A DNA stretch of 64,000 nucleotides, from assembly GCA_032622095.1 (NCBI GenBank), contig CP136065.1:151533577-151597576 (forward strand), written 5' to 3'. The first letter of the stretch is position 1; each line of letters begins with the position of its first letter. This document shows positions 35,401 to 40,934 of the stretch, piece after piece. The translations under genes and the position numbers were made by a program. A model generated the notes under the pieces. The model was not told the origin of the DNA. It did no database searches and worked only from the letters and a program-made list of their open reading frames with translations. Source of the DNA: Siphonodentalium dalli. Its lineage: Eukaryota; Mollusca; Scaphopoda; Gadilida; Siphonodentaliidae.

Positions 35401-35757
35401 GGCCTTTAAACCAAGTATCACACTGCTGAATGGAATCTCCCATTCAGTTGTAAAAGTGTACATTAGAATGGTCTATTATTAATTTAGAGGGGTGTGCAGG
35501 TAATAAAAGAGATGAAAGACTTAAAAACAGATAATACAAGCGCTGAAGGATTCATATTCAATGGAGGGAAATGTTCAGATAATAAGTTTAGCAAAGGGTT
35601 TAATTATTAATTGCTGTTTATACTTTCAGGTGTGTTGAAGAAAGTTGCTAACATTGAGAAGAATATGCTGGCGAAAGAAATAGAAAGTGTCAAGCATAAG
35701 CACAGGAATCCCAGATACTGTGATAATTTACTGAATCATATACAATCATTAGCATAA
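2378..35757 (+). CDS. DNAAF5: DNAAF5 (HEATR2) gene, 3' part, eight exons
   Basis: Eight plus-strand exons splice into one open frame of about 538 residues ending in TAA: 2378-2464, 7569-7801, 24896-25105, 27446-27589, 29294-29462, 32511-32809, 34992-35340 and 35630-35757. Every junction has AG/GT borders and matching phase. The product matches my knowledge of dynein axonemal assembly factor 5, a cytoplasmic HEAT-repeat protein that acts with HSP90-type co-chaperones to pre-assemble outer and inner dynein arms. Recognisable stretches are GLKYEKENEEDLKDKLDF, LGCRTLVFRHLSQILP, RTTAVSCLWALLSSGAL and LLVHLDDPEEKIQESVLG. The human protein is about 855 residues, so roughly the first 300 are upstream of the window. 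Introns are swollen by mobile elements, up to 17 kb between the second and third exons here. No frameshift or internal stop was seen, so the gene looks functional. Confidence 0.93.
2507..2696. mobile_element. Palindromic TA MITE copy
   Basis: 'cgtaatgccctaagtaatc' to 'gggcattactg'. The centre is shortened by about 25 bp compared with other copies. It lies 43 bases after DNAAF5 exon a. Confidence 0.7.
2725..3115 (+). repeat. Dispersed 'ggaaatgg..tactggattaca' repeat, copy 2
   Basis: 'aaccgaaggaaatggtagg' to 'cattcttgggttatt', where pearl-like element A is inserted. Confidence 0.5.
3116..5820 (+). mobile_element. Pearl/Helentron-like tandem-repeat element A
   Basis: Same ends as element B (start 'agctcaactttactttg', end hairpin AGTGTCATTGACACT then 'ttcat'), enclosing about 16 units of ~160 bp. 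Units come in subtypes ('cagtggccatcttggatttc' and 'cagcagccatcttggatttt') that alternate, so local groups of three and five units were duplicated (for example 'gaattttaataatgatatg' at about 3710, 4193 and 5006). The flanks match a paralogous empty site near 6110. Confidence 0.8.
5822..7568. other. DNAAF5 intron sequence
   Basis: AT-rich, with a dispersed-repeat fragment at 6020-6125 that serves as an empty site for element A, and the repeat at 7060-7300. Short frames at 6126-6500 have no recognisable homology. Confidence 0.5.
7060..7300 (+). repeat. Dispersed 'ggaaatgg..tactggattaca' repeat
   Basis: 'cccatgatcgaaggaaatgg', 'ctggattacatc', then 'atctcaatgaaatttggtat'. Related copies are at 2725-3010 and 37465-37740, and a partial copy at 6020-6120. 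It is a bivalve-style dispersed repeat; family not named. Confidence 0.5.
7569..7801 (+). CDS. DNAAF5: DNAAF5 exon b
   Basis: The exon follows 'ttttctag' and ends before 'gtaagt'. Its 233 nt plus the one base carried over give 78 codons, starting VERPNLGCRTLVFRHLSQ and ending DDQQVVLRD. It contains the family signature W-V-x-E-T-R-V-K-S-A followed by LLLNAEDYTTQH, two helices of a HEAT repeat. It ends in phase 0. This is one of the best conserved parts of the protein. Confidence 0.95.
7998..9720. repeat. Interrupted ~163-bp tandem repeats
   Basis: Units with 'caccgttagcgcgataactc', 'gattcaaaccatatttgata' and 'tttagcatttttttcacc' recur at about 163-bp spacing from 9100 to 9715 (landmarks at 9244, 9406 and 9569). 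A partial unit at 7998-8100 is separated by ~1 kb of unrelated AT-rich sequence (8100-9050), probably an insertion. Confidence 0.65.
10096..10101. repeat. Left 6-bp target duplication
   Basis: tcccct immediately outside the left inverted repeat. The same six bases, in the same orientation, follow the right end at 22040-22045. Confidence 0.6.
10102..12575 (+). repeat. Left terminal inverted repeat, 2474 bp
   Basis: Continuous inverted copy of 15497-15891 plus 19974-22039. Inside are four degenerate direct repeats of about 160 bp (near 10940, 11100, 11260 and 11530) containing 'gaagaagggccgtttcgatgg' variants and 'gtacccgtaatcgctgg'. It also holds shorter repeats around 'ctatggctctata' (10580-10820) and a 97-codon open frame near its inner end. 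Confidence 0.85.
11968..12261 (+). CDS. 97-codon open frame in the left arm (doubtful)
   Basis: ATG-initiated frame reading MKTEHSGNNYIQKFICFI onward, ending TLCKQNGVISTCPV. The equivalent frame in the right arm is broken by an 8-bp deletion and by the 4.08 kb insertion. No family is recognised. It may be a real small gene present once per arm or just an open stretch. Confidence 0.25.
   Translation: MKTEHSGNNYIQKFICFISQHVLWQTSSVYSIDAIIYSCNYYIQFITKKQREQLDNLLASNSFEIFTQCALNNWTIDNIFDICTLCKQNGVISTCPV
12671..13076. repeat. Inverted-repeat-bounded segment in the core
   Basis: 'tcatattattactctaaaat' at 12671 is found inverted at 13049-13076. Just inside or outside these, 'ctagtatacatcaagt' occurs at about 12751 and again at about 13083 in direct orientation. 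Two copies of 'cacatagtagg' also occur (12781 and 12891). The 39-nt gene fragment lies within. Confidence 0.55.
12700..12738 (+). pseudogene. 39-nt fragment copy of the orphan gene
   Basis: 'aaggacatgtttttcaatg' and the following 20 bases repeat 13689-13727 of the 201-codon gene with about two mismatches, in the same orientation. The fragment is flanked by inverted repeats at 12671-12697 and 13049-13076, suggesting capture or rearrangement inside the element. Confidence 0.65.
13158..13176 (+). promoter_or_regulatory. CCAAT-inverted and TATA box for the orphan gene
   Basis: 'gattggttg' (an inverted CCAAT) is followed by 'tataaata' at 13169-13176. This is about 170 bases upstream of the ATG, with the mRNA start expected near 13200. 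Confidence 0.45.
13344..13949 (+). CDS. Orphan 201-residue protein of the long-TIR element
   Basis: ATG to TAA, 201 residues, the only sizeable frame in the unique core. I do not recognise it. The first ~110 residues look helical and charged (MLPAEMRQKVYKALVNSS, then NELQQTWFRREEKLIIKL, LLERTEFETDFLLDIVDQLF). The rest mixes strands and helices, with ISVYKDVFFNERSRIFEE and IWTLGIIRNYGDYTLK. No signal peptide, membrane segment or cysteine cluster is seen. A TATA box and inverted CCAAT lie upstream and AATAAA lies 140 bases downstream, so it looks like a compact intronless gene. No transposase motif is visible. It could be a regulatory or accessory protein of the element or a captured host or viral gene. 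Confidence 0.62.
   Translation: MEVIDMLPAEMRQKVYKALVNSSTLREEIKNELQQTWFRREEKLIIKLILEGHFVDGREILESLLERTEFETDFLLDIVDQLFSDCWRIRGIAKNNDIRGIGELVGDNFVRISVYKDVFFNERSRIFEEETSICGYIILSEPCEIFTIEKMFNGQLVLDYIVNTTKTISELDSELIWTLGIIRNYGDYTLKTKKLGSEPQT
14091..14097 (+). terminator. Polyadenylation signal of the orphan gene
   Basis: AATAAA in 'aaataataaagtataattt' about 140 bases after the stop at 13949. Confidence 0.45.
14205..14580 (+). repeat. 45-bp tandem repeats in the element core
   Basis: About eight diverged units of 44-46 bp built from 'ccatagaattacacagaca', 'aaggccccgtatttcagaca' and 'atag'. They resemble short pieces of the arms ('ctatggctctatag', 'ggtccttttgta') in inverse orientation. Frames read through them (for example 14289-14513 on the minus strand) are repeat artefacts. 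Confidence 0.75.
14992..15711. repeat. Degenerate direct repeats carrying ACCTTTAAGGT palindromes
   Basis: Exact palindromes ACCTTTAAGGT occur at 14992-15002, 15078-15088 and 15701-15711, with a broken copy at 15293. Most are followed within ~70-100 bases by 'tttatgaagtgaataaca' and then a 'gtgacgtataa'-like motif. The spacing of roughly 210-400 bases suggests ancient tandem duplication next to the inner right arm. Confidence 0.6.
15497..15891 (-). repeat. Right terminal inverted repeat, inner part
   Basis: Inverted copy of about 12186-12575, including 'catgcatattgctaaaatc' and the segment with 'gaccttcattcatacattgc'-like sequence. The left-arm sequence reads uninterrupted across the point where this segment stops. 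Confidence 0.85.
15892..19973 (+). mobile_element. Pearl/Helentron-like tandem-repeat element B
   Basis: It starts 'agctcaactttactttg' and ends with the inverse motif 'aagttgagct', the hairpin AGTGTCATTGACACT and 'ttcatt'. Between them lie about 24 units of ~162 bp with the landmarks 'catggccgccag', 'cttggattttactctttg', 'tagcacgggctacagg' and 'atgtagatgggaacgag'. It has no target duplication and inserted between T residues, which the uninterrupted left arm of the host element confirms. These are features of non-autonomous Helentrons and of the pearl-type elements known in bivalves. No protein is encoded; frames in the array are repeat artefacts. Confidence 0.8.
19974..22039 (-). repeat. Right terminal inverted repeat, outer part
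   Basis: Inverted copy of 10102 to about 12185, with scattered substitutions and an 8-bp deletion relative to the left arm. It is separated from its inner part (15497-15891) by the tandem-repeat element 15892-19973. Confidence 0.85.
22040..22045. repeat. Right 6-bp target duplication
   Basis: tcccct, matching 10096-10101. The sequence beyond ('agccaagttttcccatg') resembles a dispersed repeat seen near 22869 and 24236, so the insertion went into repeat DNA. Confidence 0.6.
22046..23357. other. DNAAF5 intron sequence
   Basis: AT-rich non-coding sequence. 'ttccccttagccgctacc' near 22870 resembles the flank of the long-TIR element. A 61-codon frame at 22164 is not supported by any motif. Confidence 0.45.
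23358..24120. mobile_element. Element with inverted 'gtcccccgaaaa' ends and three repeats
   Basis: Starts 'ttgtcccccgaaaaattt' and ends 'cctctttttcgggggacac'. Inside are a 'gtccgtccg' microsatellite (23400-23500) and three ~190-bp direct repeats starting 'accttcatggtgtaatca' (23517, 23706, 23899). The start motif occurs alone at about 34100. The arginine/proline-rich frame here is a repeat artefact. Confidence 0.6.
24320..24531. mobile_element. Palindromic TA MITE copy, nearly complete
   Basis: Both arms and centre 'gctctccccgagagc' present. Flanks 'gcta' and 'tata' give TA on both sides. Confidence 0.75.
24585..24860. mobile_element. TTAA MITE (ctatactaaatact family)
   Basis: TTAA at both ends, inverted ends 'aacccatctttactaaata' and (complement) 'aaccctttctatactg'. 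An internal palindrome 'gttcagataataagttcaac' and its inverse flank a short loop. Other copies or fragments lie at 28303-28529, 32178-32439, 33920-34077, 35420-35600, 37382-37442, 38090-38318, 40437-40540, 60755-61020, 61380-61595 and 61830-62027. Confidence 0.75.
24896..25105 (+). CDS. DNAAF5: DNAAF5 exon c
   Basis: 210 nt, exactly 70 codons, phase 0 at both ends. It starts VQRSAELVGYFVLPDVW after 'tttccag' and ends CYTSQ before 'gtatag'. RSAELVG, LMVLAAIIRGS and LRPFMTDI are HEAT-repeat helix residues conserved in DNAAF5. The donor is unusual: it lies inside the apparent target duplication of a hAT-type element that begins six bases downstream, at 25112. Confidence 0.93.
25112..25921. mobile_element. 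hAT-type element at the exon c donor, 810 bp
   Basis: Left end 'tagggtcctgcaaata'. The right end, on the complement, is 'taggtcctgagaata'. Flanks aggtatag (25104-25111) and aggttaag (25922-25929) match at six of eight positions and look like a diverged 8-bp duplication. The left copy spans the exon c splice donor. The ends and length match the element at 31165. No coding potential was seen. Confidence 0.6.
25930..27445. other. DNAAF5 intron sequence
   Basis: AT-rich, apart from the palindromic MITE at 26797. Two diverged inverted or direct segments around 'ccagtacaaaaccagggaac' (26195) and 'aggttttgtactggtgg' (26574) form inverted ends of a ~390-bp unit, probably another foldback element. 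Confidence 0.45.
26797..26950. mobile_element. Palindromic 'gaatgaggtcc' MITE copy in DNAAF5 intron
   Basis: 'gtgtgcctgtcatttgcag' then 'gagggtgaatttagttatgc' and the inverse 'caccaaatttaccctac'. Confidence 0.55.
27446..27589 (+). CDS. DNAAF5: DNAAF5 exon d
   Basis: Acceptor 'catcaacag', donor 'gtaata', 144 nt, 48 codons, phase 0 at both ends. The translation runs NAVLQQILMCCDAILNLF to DENKVFTSE. The leucine and cysteine pattern matches the HEAT helices that follow exon c in the family. The weak GTAATA donor is the only in-frame choice that keeps the phase with the next exon. Confidence 0.88.
28303..28529. mobile_element. TTAA MITE copy, left end truncated
   Basis: Same family as 24585-24860. 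It begins at 'acccaaatgttcagata', keeps the internal palindrome and the 'gaatgggagaatccattta' end. Confidence 0.6.
28878..29005. mobile_element. Palindromic TA MITE, right arm truncated
   Basis: The left arm lacks the 'cacagcagaattatggg' block. The right arm stops at 'gccatatttcc'. Confidence 0.65.
29147..29228 (+). mobile_element. Half of a palindromic TA MITE, left of DNAAF5 exon e
   Basis: Left arm only, 'cagtaatgccctaaataatc' to 'gtcggaaatatggctt'. It ends 65 bases before exon e. Confidence 0.65.
29294..29462 (+). CDS. DNAAF5: DNAAF5 exon e
   Basis: Acceptor 'attctag', donor 'gtgaga', 169 nt. It reads VSQLLTKLTECEGLDTNQ through HTKLLLETFSDGYKMWTK to VVIDS and leaves one base of a split glycine codon. 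The exon lies between two half-copies of the palindromic TA element in opposite orientation (29147-29228 and 30405-30436). Identification rests on phase, position and moderate resemblance, as this is a less conserved part of the protein. Confidence 0.88.
29552..29653. repeat. Long hairpin in DNAAF5 intron
   Basis: 'attccatagagtatggatgc' onward (29552-29585) is inverted at 29621-29653, with a 35-base loop. The 34-bp arms are nearly perfect. No target duplication was found. Confidence 0.7.
30405..30436 (-). mobile_element. End of a palindromic TA MITE, right of DNAAF5 exon e
   Basis: 'ggttaaggagtcgattattt' then 'agggcattattg'. Only the terminal ~32 bp of an inverse arm is present. Confidence 0.6.
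30602..30620 (+). repeat. GT microsatellite
   Basis: About nine GT units in DNAAF5 intron sequence. Confidence 0.8.
30851..32180 (+). mobile_element. 5' part of a pearl-like element, split by a hAT element
   Basis: It starts 'ggctcaacttgacaaatt' and continues with two or three units containing 'catggccgccagcagccatc' and 'ggtgacctctagatggga'. It is interrupted at 31165-31973 by a hAT-type insertion and is lost at a TTAA MITE. No 3' hairpin was found. Confidence 0.6.
31165..31973. mobile_element. hAT-type element, 809 bp
   Basis: Left end 'taggtccctgcgaatcgg'. The right end, on the complement, is 'tagggtcctgcgaagc'. The 8-bp duplication atcaaatt is at 31157-31164 and 31974-31981. The interior is rich in 'gaatcg' motifs. 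It is nested in a pearl-like element, so it is younger than that element. Confidence 0.8.
32178..32439. mobile_element. TTAA MITE copy, reverse orientation
   Basis: TTAA at both ends. Contains 'aatgttcagataataagttc' and its inverse around a loop. It ends about 70 bases before DNAAF5 exon f. Confidence 0.65.
32511..32809 (+). CDS. DNAAF5: DNAAF5 exon f
   Basis: Acceptor 'caatttgcag', donor 'gtatat', 299 nt. The split glycine is completed, then PVIGELLNEIVPILVANL to SSGALANEK. It contains DPEIRAKFFSLLSRL, then AIRTTAVSCLWALLSSG, a signature I recognise strongly for DNAAF5. It ends in phase 0. A TTAA MITE ends about 70 bases before the acceptor. Confidence 0.95.
34095..34180 (+). repeat. Fragment of the 'gtcccccgaaaa' element
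   Basis: 'attgtccccccaaatttttc' followed by 'ggaggactattgtattc', like the left end at 23358. Confidence 0.5.
34437..34980 (+). mobile_element. Short pearl-like element abutting DNAAF5 exon g
   Basis: It starts near 'gagttgtcaaatttgaga', has two to three diverged units ('ccagtggccatctt', 'gcacaccctacaggccacat') and ends 'aagttgagcttcagtgtcat' plus the hairpin and 'ttcgt'. Its last base lies about 11 nt before exon g. Confidence 0.65.
34992..35340 (+). CDS. DNAAF5: DNAAF5 exon g
   Basis: 349 nt, starting LEAIVEDILTQIISLLED after 'tatctttcag' and ending IQESVL plus one base before 'gtaaga'. Conserved points are TRLVSCRVLTRIF, MYPEMLKRLDDSSDEVRI and RGLLVHLDDPEEKIQ, three HEAT repeats near the C terminus. 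The 3' end of a pearl-like element (hairpin AGTGTCATTGACACT then 'ttcg') stops about 11 bases before the acceptor and supplies part of its pyrimidine tract. Confidence 0.95.
35630..35757 (+). CDS. DNAAF5: DNAAF5 last coding exon
   Basis: Acceptor 'tactttcag', then two bases completing a glycine codon, then VLKKVANIEKNMLAKEIE, CDNLLNHIQSLA and a TAA stop at 35755-35757. The pattern 'HKHR....YC..LL.H.Q' is the conserved C-terminal end of the family. A fragment of a TTAA MITE ends about 30 bases upstream of the acceptor. Confidence 0.93.
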
Positions 35758-35865
35758 TCTTCATACATTACTGGGCAGCAGACATTACCCAGCTGCCTGC
35801 ACCAGCAAGAGCAGATATAACTGGTCATAATGCATGTACAGTCAAATCACTTCATCCACCCTTCA

Positions 35866-36110
35866 TTAACCCTTTCATGGCGGGCAGCATTAAAGACCCT
35901 GTGCCAGTACATTATCATCTTAATTCTCCCATAGGTAGCCTTGCATATATAAGAGAATGAACTGGCTTACTAGGTCAAGGTAAATATTGTTAGGCCAATG
36001 TATTCTCTTATATATTCGAGACTCCCGATGGGAGACTCGCATATATAAGAGAATGGATTGGCACAGGGTTTTTGTTTTATTTCAGGAAGCTCCAGTCATG
36101 AAAGGGTTAA
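35866..36110. mobile_element. TTAA MITE (ccctttcatg family) in DNAAF5 3' UTR
   Basis: TTAA at both ends, inverted ends 'aaccctttcatgg' and (complement) 'aaccctttcatgactgg'. The interior has 'gcatatataagagaatg' and inverse copies. Other copies are at 47269-47532, 53820-54060, 62424-62684 and 62743-63140. Confidence 0.75.
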
Positions 36111-36169
36111 TCTGGCATCTGTGACCACTTTCGGAAACTACTATATGACTTTGATCCAACAAATTACAA

Positions 36170-36175
36170 AATAAA
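36170..36175 (+). promoter_or_regulatory. Candidate polyadenylation signal (proximal)
   Basis: AATAAA, about 410 bases after the DNAAF5 stop and just past the UTR MITE. Confidence 0.35.
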
Positions 36176-36932
36176 TTGGAGTGTGGCCTGTGCAAAATTT
36201 TAGCACATCTGATTGTGGGACTCTGCATTGCTTTGACTTTCATTGTATGAGCCATCTCTTACTCAGTACAACAGAAATATGCAAAAAATTAATGAATTTG
36301 AGTCAGGGATAAGTGAAAAATACACTATTGTACTTTATGGACAATGTAAAACAACATGGTAATTATAATGAAAATGAGTAAATGGTTTAAGCCTTTTACT
36401 CATTTTCATTGTAATTATCACGTCGTATGTGGTTCTTTGGGAATATATATATATATGTGAGTGTATTTAACTCTCATTCTTGACTCATATTAATTCTTTT
36501 ATTGGATATTTCTGTTGAGTTTTGTAGGAGATGGCCCCATAAATGGCTGGATTTTGGTACAGTCTCCCTTGAAGGAATGCTATGAAGATAAAGAAAAAGA
36601 TTCATTCCATAACATAGTTTCCCATTTTATCAGGTGGTTAATATGAACATTTGTGCTCTCAAAATCAGACAGCCCCATTGGAAATATTTTCCAATTTTTA
36701 TATTTGATTTAAATGGAAGTATCAATAGTTATGTTTTAATTTGGCATGCGAAATATTCCTGGACATATTTCTGAAGTTATTTTTGTATTTACTTTTTCAT
36801 GCAAGGGTTTACCATGTGATTTAATTGCACCTGTCCTGACTGAAGACCAAGTATTCAGTGTATGAGTGTGTAACACAGCTTTGCCAATCATTATCAGCCA
36901 TTTGTTATCCATTAAGTATGGTGTAGTTCCAA

Positions 36933-36938
36933 AATAAA
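36933..36938 (+). promoter_or_regulatory. Candidate polyadenylation signal (distal)
   Basis: AATAAA followed by a T-rich tract ('attttttttcaattgtc') typical of a downstream element. Confidence 0.4.
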
Positions 36939-37027
36939 ATATTTTTTTTCAATTGTCTTATCCTTAACTCCACTGTTGATCAGTACCCAATTCCAACCAC
37001 CTTTTGTCTGTTTTCTGTTATTATGTA

Positions 37028-37227
37028 CAGTAATGCCCTAAATAATCGACTCCTTAACCACAGCAGAATTATGGGTAACTTTTCAGGATTTAGTCAGAAA
37101 TATCGCTTGTTGCCATTCATCGGAAAGCTTTTCAATGAATGGCAACAAGCCATATTTCCGAATAAATCCTGAAAAGTTACCCATAATTCTGCTGTGGTTA
37201 AGGAGTCAATTATTTAGGGCATTACTG
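37028..37227. mobile_element. Palindromic TA MITE copy downstream of DNAAF5
   Basis: Both arms present, TA on both sides ('gtacagtaatg', 'attactgtag'). Confidence 0.75.
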
Positions 37228-37927
37228 TAGGTGCAGAAGTACTCAACCCCAATCCAAAAATACTGCCCAGTACTACTTGACTGCAGAATAAATTTTACAC
37301 CCACAACTGCCCGCTATTGAGACAAACATAATGCCCTGGCTTCATGGACATGGCAACAGGGGGTGCGTTTATGGGTTATCTTTAACCCTTTCTATACTAA
37401 ATACTCATTGACGAATAGTTCCCTCAGGAAATGTTCAGAACTAAAATAATTCTACTCTTGTATTATGTTTTATACCCCATGGGGCCCATCCAAAAGATGG
37501 TGTAAAACTGGATCACATCCGTCTGTCCATCTGTCGGTGGGGGCCGTACGTTCGCTCATATATCTCAACCATGGGTTATCGGATCTTGATAAAATTTGGT
37601 ATGCAGGTATGGCATCATGTCAGAGGGCTTTCAAAAGAGGGTTCATTCCCTCTTTTTTTATCTGAAATTGTTGGATTTCCATTGGTCCGCTCATATATAT
37701 ATCAACAATGGATTATCAGATCTTGATGATTTTTTCTTTTGTTACATTCCTGTCCTGTGTGGGTGATTCAAATAGTCACATAAATACATGAAATGACTTT
37801 TATACACCTCTGAAAAACTTTTACCGATGAGTTCAGACACCATTATTCTAATAGAGGATGTTAATTTTCTCTCAATTTATGTATACATAATGTGGAGGTT
37901 CAAATGATCCATGTCCATTTAAGCCTT

Positions 37928-38075
37928 GAAATAGTGTGTCTGTCATTTGCAGAATGAGGTCCTCAGAGGGTGAATTTAGTGATGCTACCCCGCATAGTGG
38001 GCTAGCATCTCCAAATTCACCCTCTGGGGACCTCATTCTTCTTACACCTCAGCAGAATGAGGTCCCGAGAGAGGA
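37928..38075. mobile_element. Palindromic 'gaatgaggtcc' MITE copy
   Basis: 'gtgtctgtcatttgcagaa', 'gagggtgaatttagtgatgc', inverse 'ccaaattcaccctctgggg', then a partial repeat. Confidence 0.6.
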
Positions 38076-38089
38076 AGGCTTGTGTCCAT

Positions 38090-38318
38090 TTAACCCTCAC
38101 TATACTAAAGCATCATTGATGAGTAGTTATCCCATAGGAAATGTTCAGTTAACAAGTTCAACAACATTTGTTTAACTTACTATCTAAACATTTCCCTCCA
38201 GTAAATAGGGCCCCTTCTGCACTTTTATTTATCTGTCCTCTGCCTTTATCACCTTAACATCCCTCCAAATCAATAATTTAACTGACTGGGAGAATCCATT
38301 TAGTATAGAAAGGGTTAA
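38090..38318. mobile_element. TTAA MITE copy next to the piggyBac-like element
   Basis: Ends 'ttaaccctcactatac' and 'gtatagaaagggttaa'. Its right TTAA is also the left TTAA of the 1.8 kb element. Confidence 0.65.
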
Positions 38319-40094
38319 AACGTTGAGTGCCGACTACGAGTTATCCCGTACTACACTATATTCCAGGGTGCCACCACGAGTTATCTCGTACTTTATATGG
38401 GGTCTAGATATTCTGCTGTAGAAATTTAAGAAATTGAGTTCCCCGCGTAATAATGATTTCAACCATCTTAGGAAGCTCAAATATATATATGTGATGTGAG
38501 TGGTGCCACTGCATCTCTGTAATAAAGCACCTAATTTTGGACGAAAGTATGGTTATACTGACGCATTGGCCCCTAACTCCATTGTGCTGTCTGAATTGGC
38601 ATTTTATGATAAGATCCACAAAAGTCCCTCACATTATGTACTCCAGAATAACGAGTTACTTCGTGTATTTGAATAGTAGGCATAAATTTTGAAGTAGCAC
38701 GATCACGTATGTAAGATTGTATATGTCAAAATTTAGGTACGAGATAACTCGTAGTCGGCACCTAGCACCACCCATCTAAACCTGGAAAGTGGGTTACGAT
38801 ATTTGATGGCTGTGACAACAAGTTATGTTGTAGCCAGAACTAGCGCAGGGTACTCTAAAAGGTCAAATGAGCACATGTTTATTATTTACAATATCGAACA
38901 TGATCATCTGATGAAGTACTCATGAGAAAAACGTGGTAAAGTGTGGATACGATATACCATAACTCGTAGTCGGCACCCAGCCAAAATACCATGAGATGGC
39001 GTTGCTCTGTGCCAACTACGAATTATCTCGTAGTGTGTTTATGCCATGTTTTTATGTGATCCAAGCTAATACATGCCCAGTTTTGGGGTTTGAGGGTGGT
39101 TATATGGTGCTATCTACCTATACCTCGATGAGCAGTCCTGTGAAAGTAATTAATGTGATTACGAACAATCACAAATACACATGTTGTGTTATGTTACCAT
39201 GCCTGTGTCAACCAAGGCAGTAACGGCTCCATTGGTAATCATCCAGGGTTAAAAAGGTTCAAATTGACATTCAGGATTTTACAATCCTATCAGCCTATTT
39301 CACAAGCGTTAAAACAGTGCATTTTTCTTCAGTTGTACACCAGACGATGATTGTCAACGTCTAAATAAAGCCGTAAAACGAAAAAATGAACTCGAAAGTA
39401 AGTCACCTAATTTCGTGATACCTTTAACCACCGTCAACGCACGTGGTAACTTAAATAATACGTCACCTGTATGCCATCGATTTGTTATAAAGAAAACGAT
39501 CAGCGTCTTTAGTCATATCCAATGGTGCCTCGAATGTTCTGCCGTTAATAGGCCAGAAACTCTGATATTGTCGGCATAAACACGGATATTAAATCATTGA
39601 ATTATGGAAGACAAAGTCCGTTAAAACGAAACGAGTCATCCGATTCCTAGATTATATTCGGAACAAACCGCGTAATCTTTATGTGAATTGTACATAATTT
39701 TCAACTATAAGCAAAGAAATAATGTTGTTTGTATAAAACAAAACTGTTTTTGCTATACAAACTGCAACTTAGCTTCGTAGGAGAGATTCTTTTTGCGTCC
39801 TTCCCGTTTAGGAGGGATAAAAATATGGCGAATACTTCACTACGTGTCAGAAATCAAGTGATTACACGTGTCATGAACATGACAGAGGATATGTACCATA
39901 GAATTTCGTACCGTTTTTTCAACTCAGAGAGTTAACCCCTCCTACTTGGGATAATATACCATATAGTTCAGTGGGCAAGATACTTCTAGGAGATATATAT
40001 TTTACTTATTTAGGAAAATATTGTATTTAATACATAATATAAAGTTGGCACCCTGGAATGTTACACTATAGGGTTCCAGTACTCAACGTGTTAA
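38315..40094. mobile_element. TTAA-flanked, piggyBac-like non-autonomous element, 1.8 kb
   Basis: TTAA at 38315-38318 and at 40091-40094. Ends are inverted: 'aacgttgagtgccgac' at the left, and 'cacgttgagtactgg' on the complement at the right. Both continue to 'attccagggtgcc'. The interior has repeated short palindromes of the type tacgagataactcgta and two short frames (38996-39223, 39729-39935) without a recognised domain. The left TTAA is shared with the neighbouring MITE. Confidence 0.7.
38334..39033. repeat. Repeated ACGAGTTATCTCGT-type palindromes
   Basis: Copies at 38334-38350, 38375-38391, 38738-38753, about 38960-38968 (half) and 39016-39033, in both orientations and often joined to 'gtcggcacc'. 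They sit in the left part of the TTAA element and may be subterminal binding sites. Confidence 0.6.
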
Positions 40095-40200
40095 AAAGCC
40101 AAATGAAAAAGTCTTTAACATTTTACAATTACACCTTATTTATGGTAATATGACTTATGACTACGGGTATGTAGAGTCTATATTTAAGTTTTCATTCATT

Positions 40201-40412
40201 TCATTTGTGATGGATGTTAAAAATGACATGTAAATGGGAATGAGTCTTTTTGGGATCATTTGGAAAAAAAAACATGGCTGCCAGGGGCCATCTTGGTTTT
40301 TACTCTTTGCATAACTAGGCCTTTCAACGTTCCACATTCCTAATCACTCCATTGACTGTAACACATGAAATTATTCCCTTTCCAAGTTGAGCTACAGTGT
40401 CATTGACACTTT
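40201..40412 (+). mobile_element. 3' end of a pearl-like element
   Basis: One partial unit ('catggctgccaggggccat'), then the standard tail 'ttccaagttgagctacagtg' and the AGTGTCATTGACACT hairpin. The 5' end is missing. Confidence 0.65.
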
Positions 40413-40934
40413 CATTTCTGATTAATAAGGTATTCGTTGGTGGGAAATGTTCAGACAGTAATTGGCTGTTTGTTGAACTTATTGTCTGAACATTTCCTAG
40501 GGAAATACTTGTCAATGAGTATTTAGTAAAAAAAGGGTTAAAAAACTAGAACAAGAGTGGTTTATTTCCATTCAGGAACGAAAGGTTAAGTAGCCAGATA
40601 AGCTACATTATGATGCTGGCCGGGTTTATCTATTTGCAGCAAGTCTCTAGAAATGCAGCAAGTCCCCTAGAAATGCAGCAAGTCCCTCTAATTGAGGGTG
40701 GATTAGTGGAGTTGTTGGTGAGTTTAATCAGTGTTTTATTATCCATTTGATTTATGTGATGTGGCAGTTGATTAGAGTTGATTGGAAATCTTTATCCCTT
40801 TATAATTATTTAAGATGGGTATTATAGGTTTTAACTATAAAATAAAAGTTTTTCAAAGTTTTATTAAGTTGCTATTTCTTTTATTCTACTCACTATTTAA
40901 TATAATTGAATTAATATGATTTATATATATTTTT

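Larger units (their letters stand above)
35758..36960 (+). other. DNAAF5: Probable DNAAF5 3' UTR
   Basis: Non-coding sequence after the stop. It contains a complete TTAA palindromic MITE (35866-36110), then two AATAAA signals at 36170-36175 and 36933-36938. Use of either would place the MITE in the mRNA. A short palindrome lies at about 36350-36425 around 'ttttactcattttcattgta'. The true 3' end cannot be fixed from sequence alone. Confidence 0.5.
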
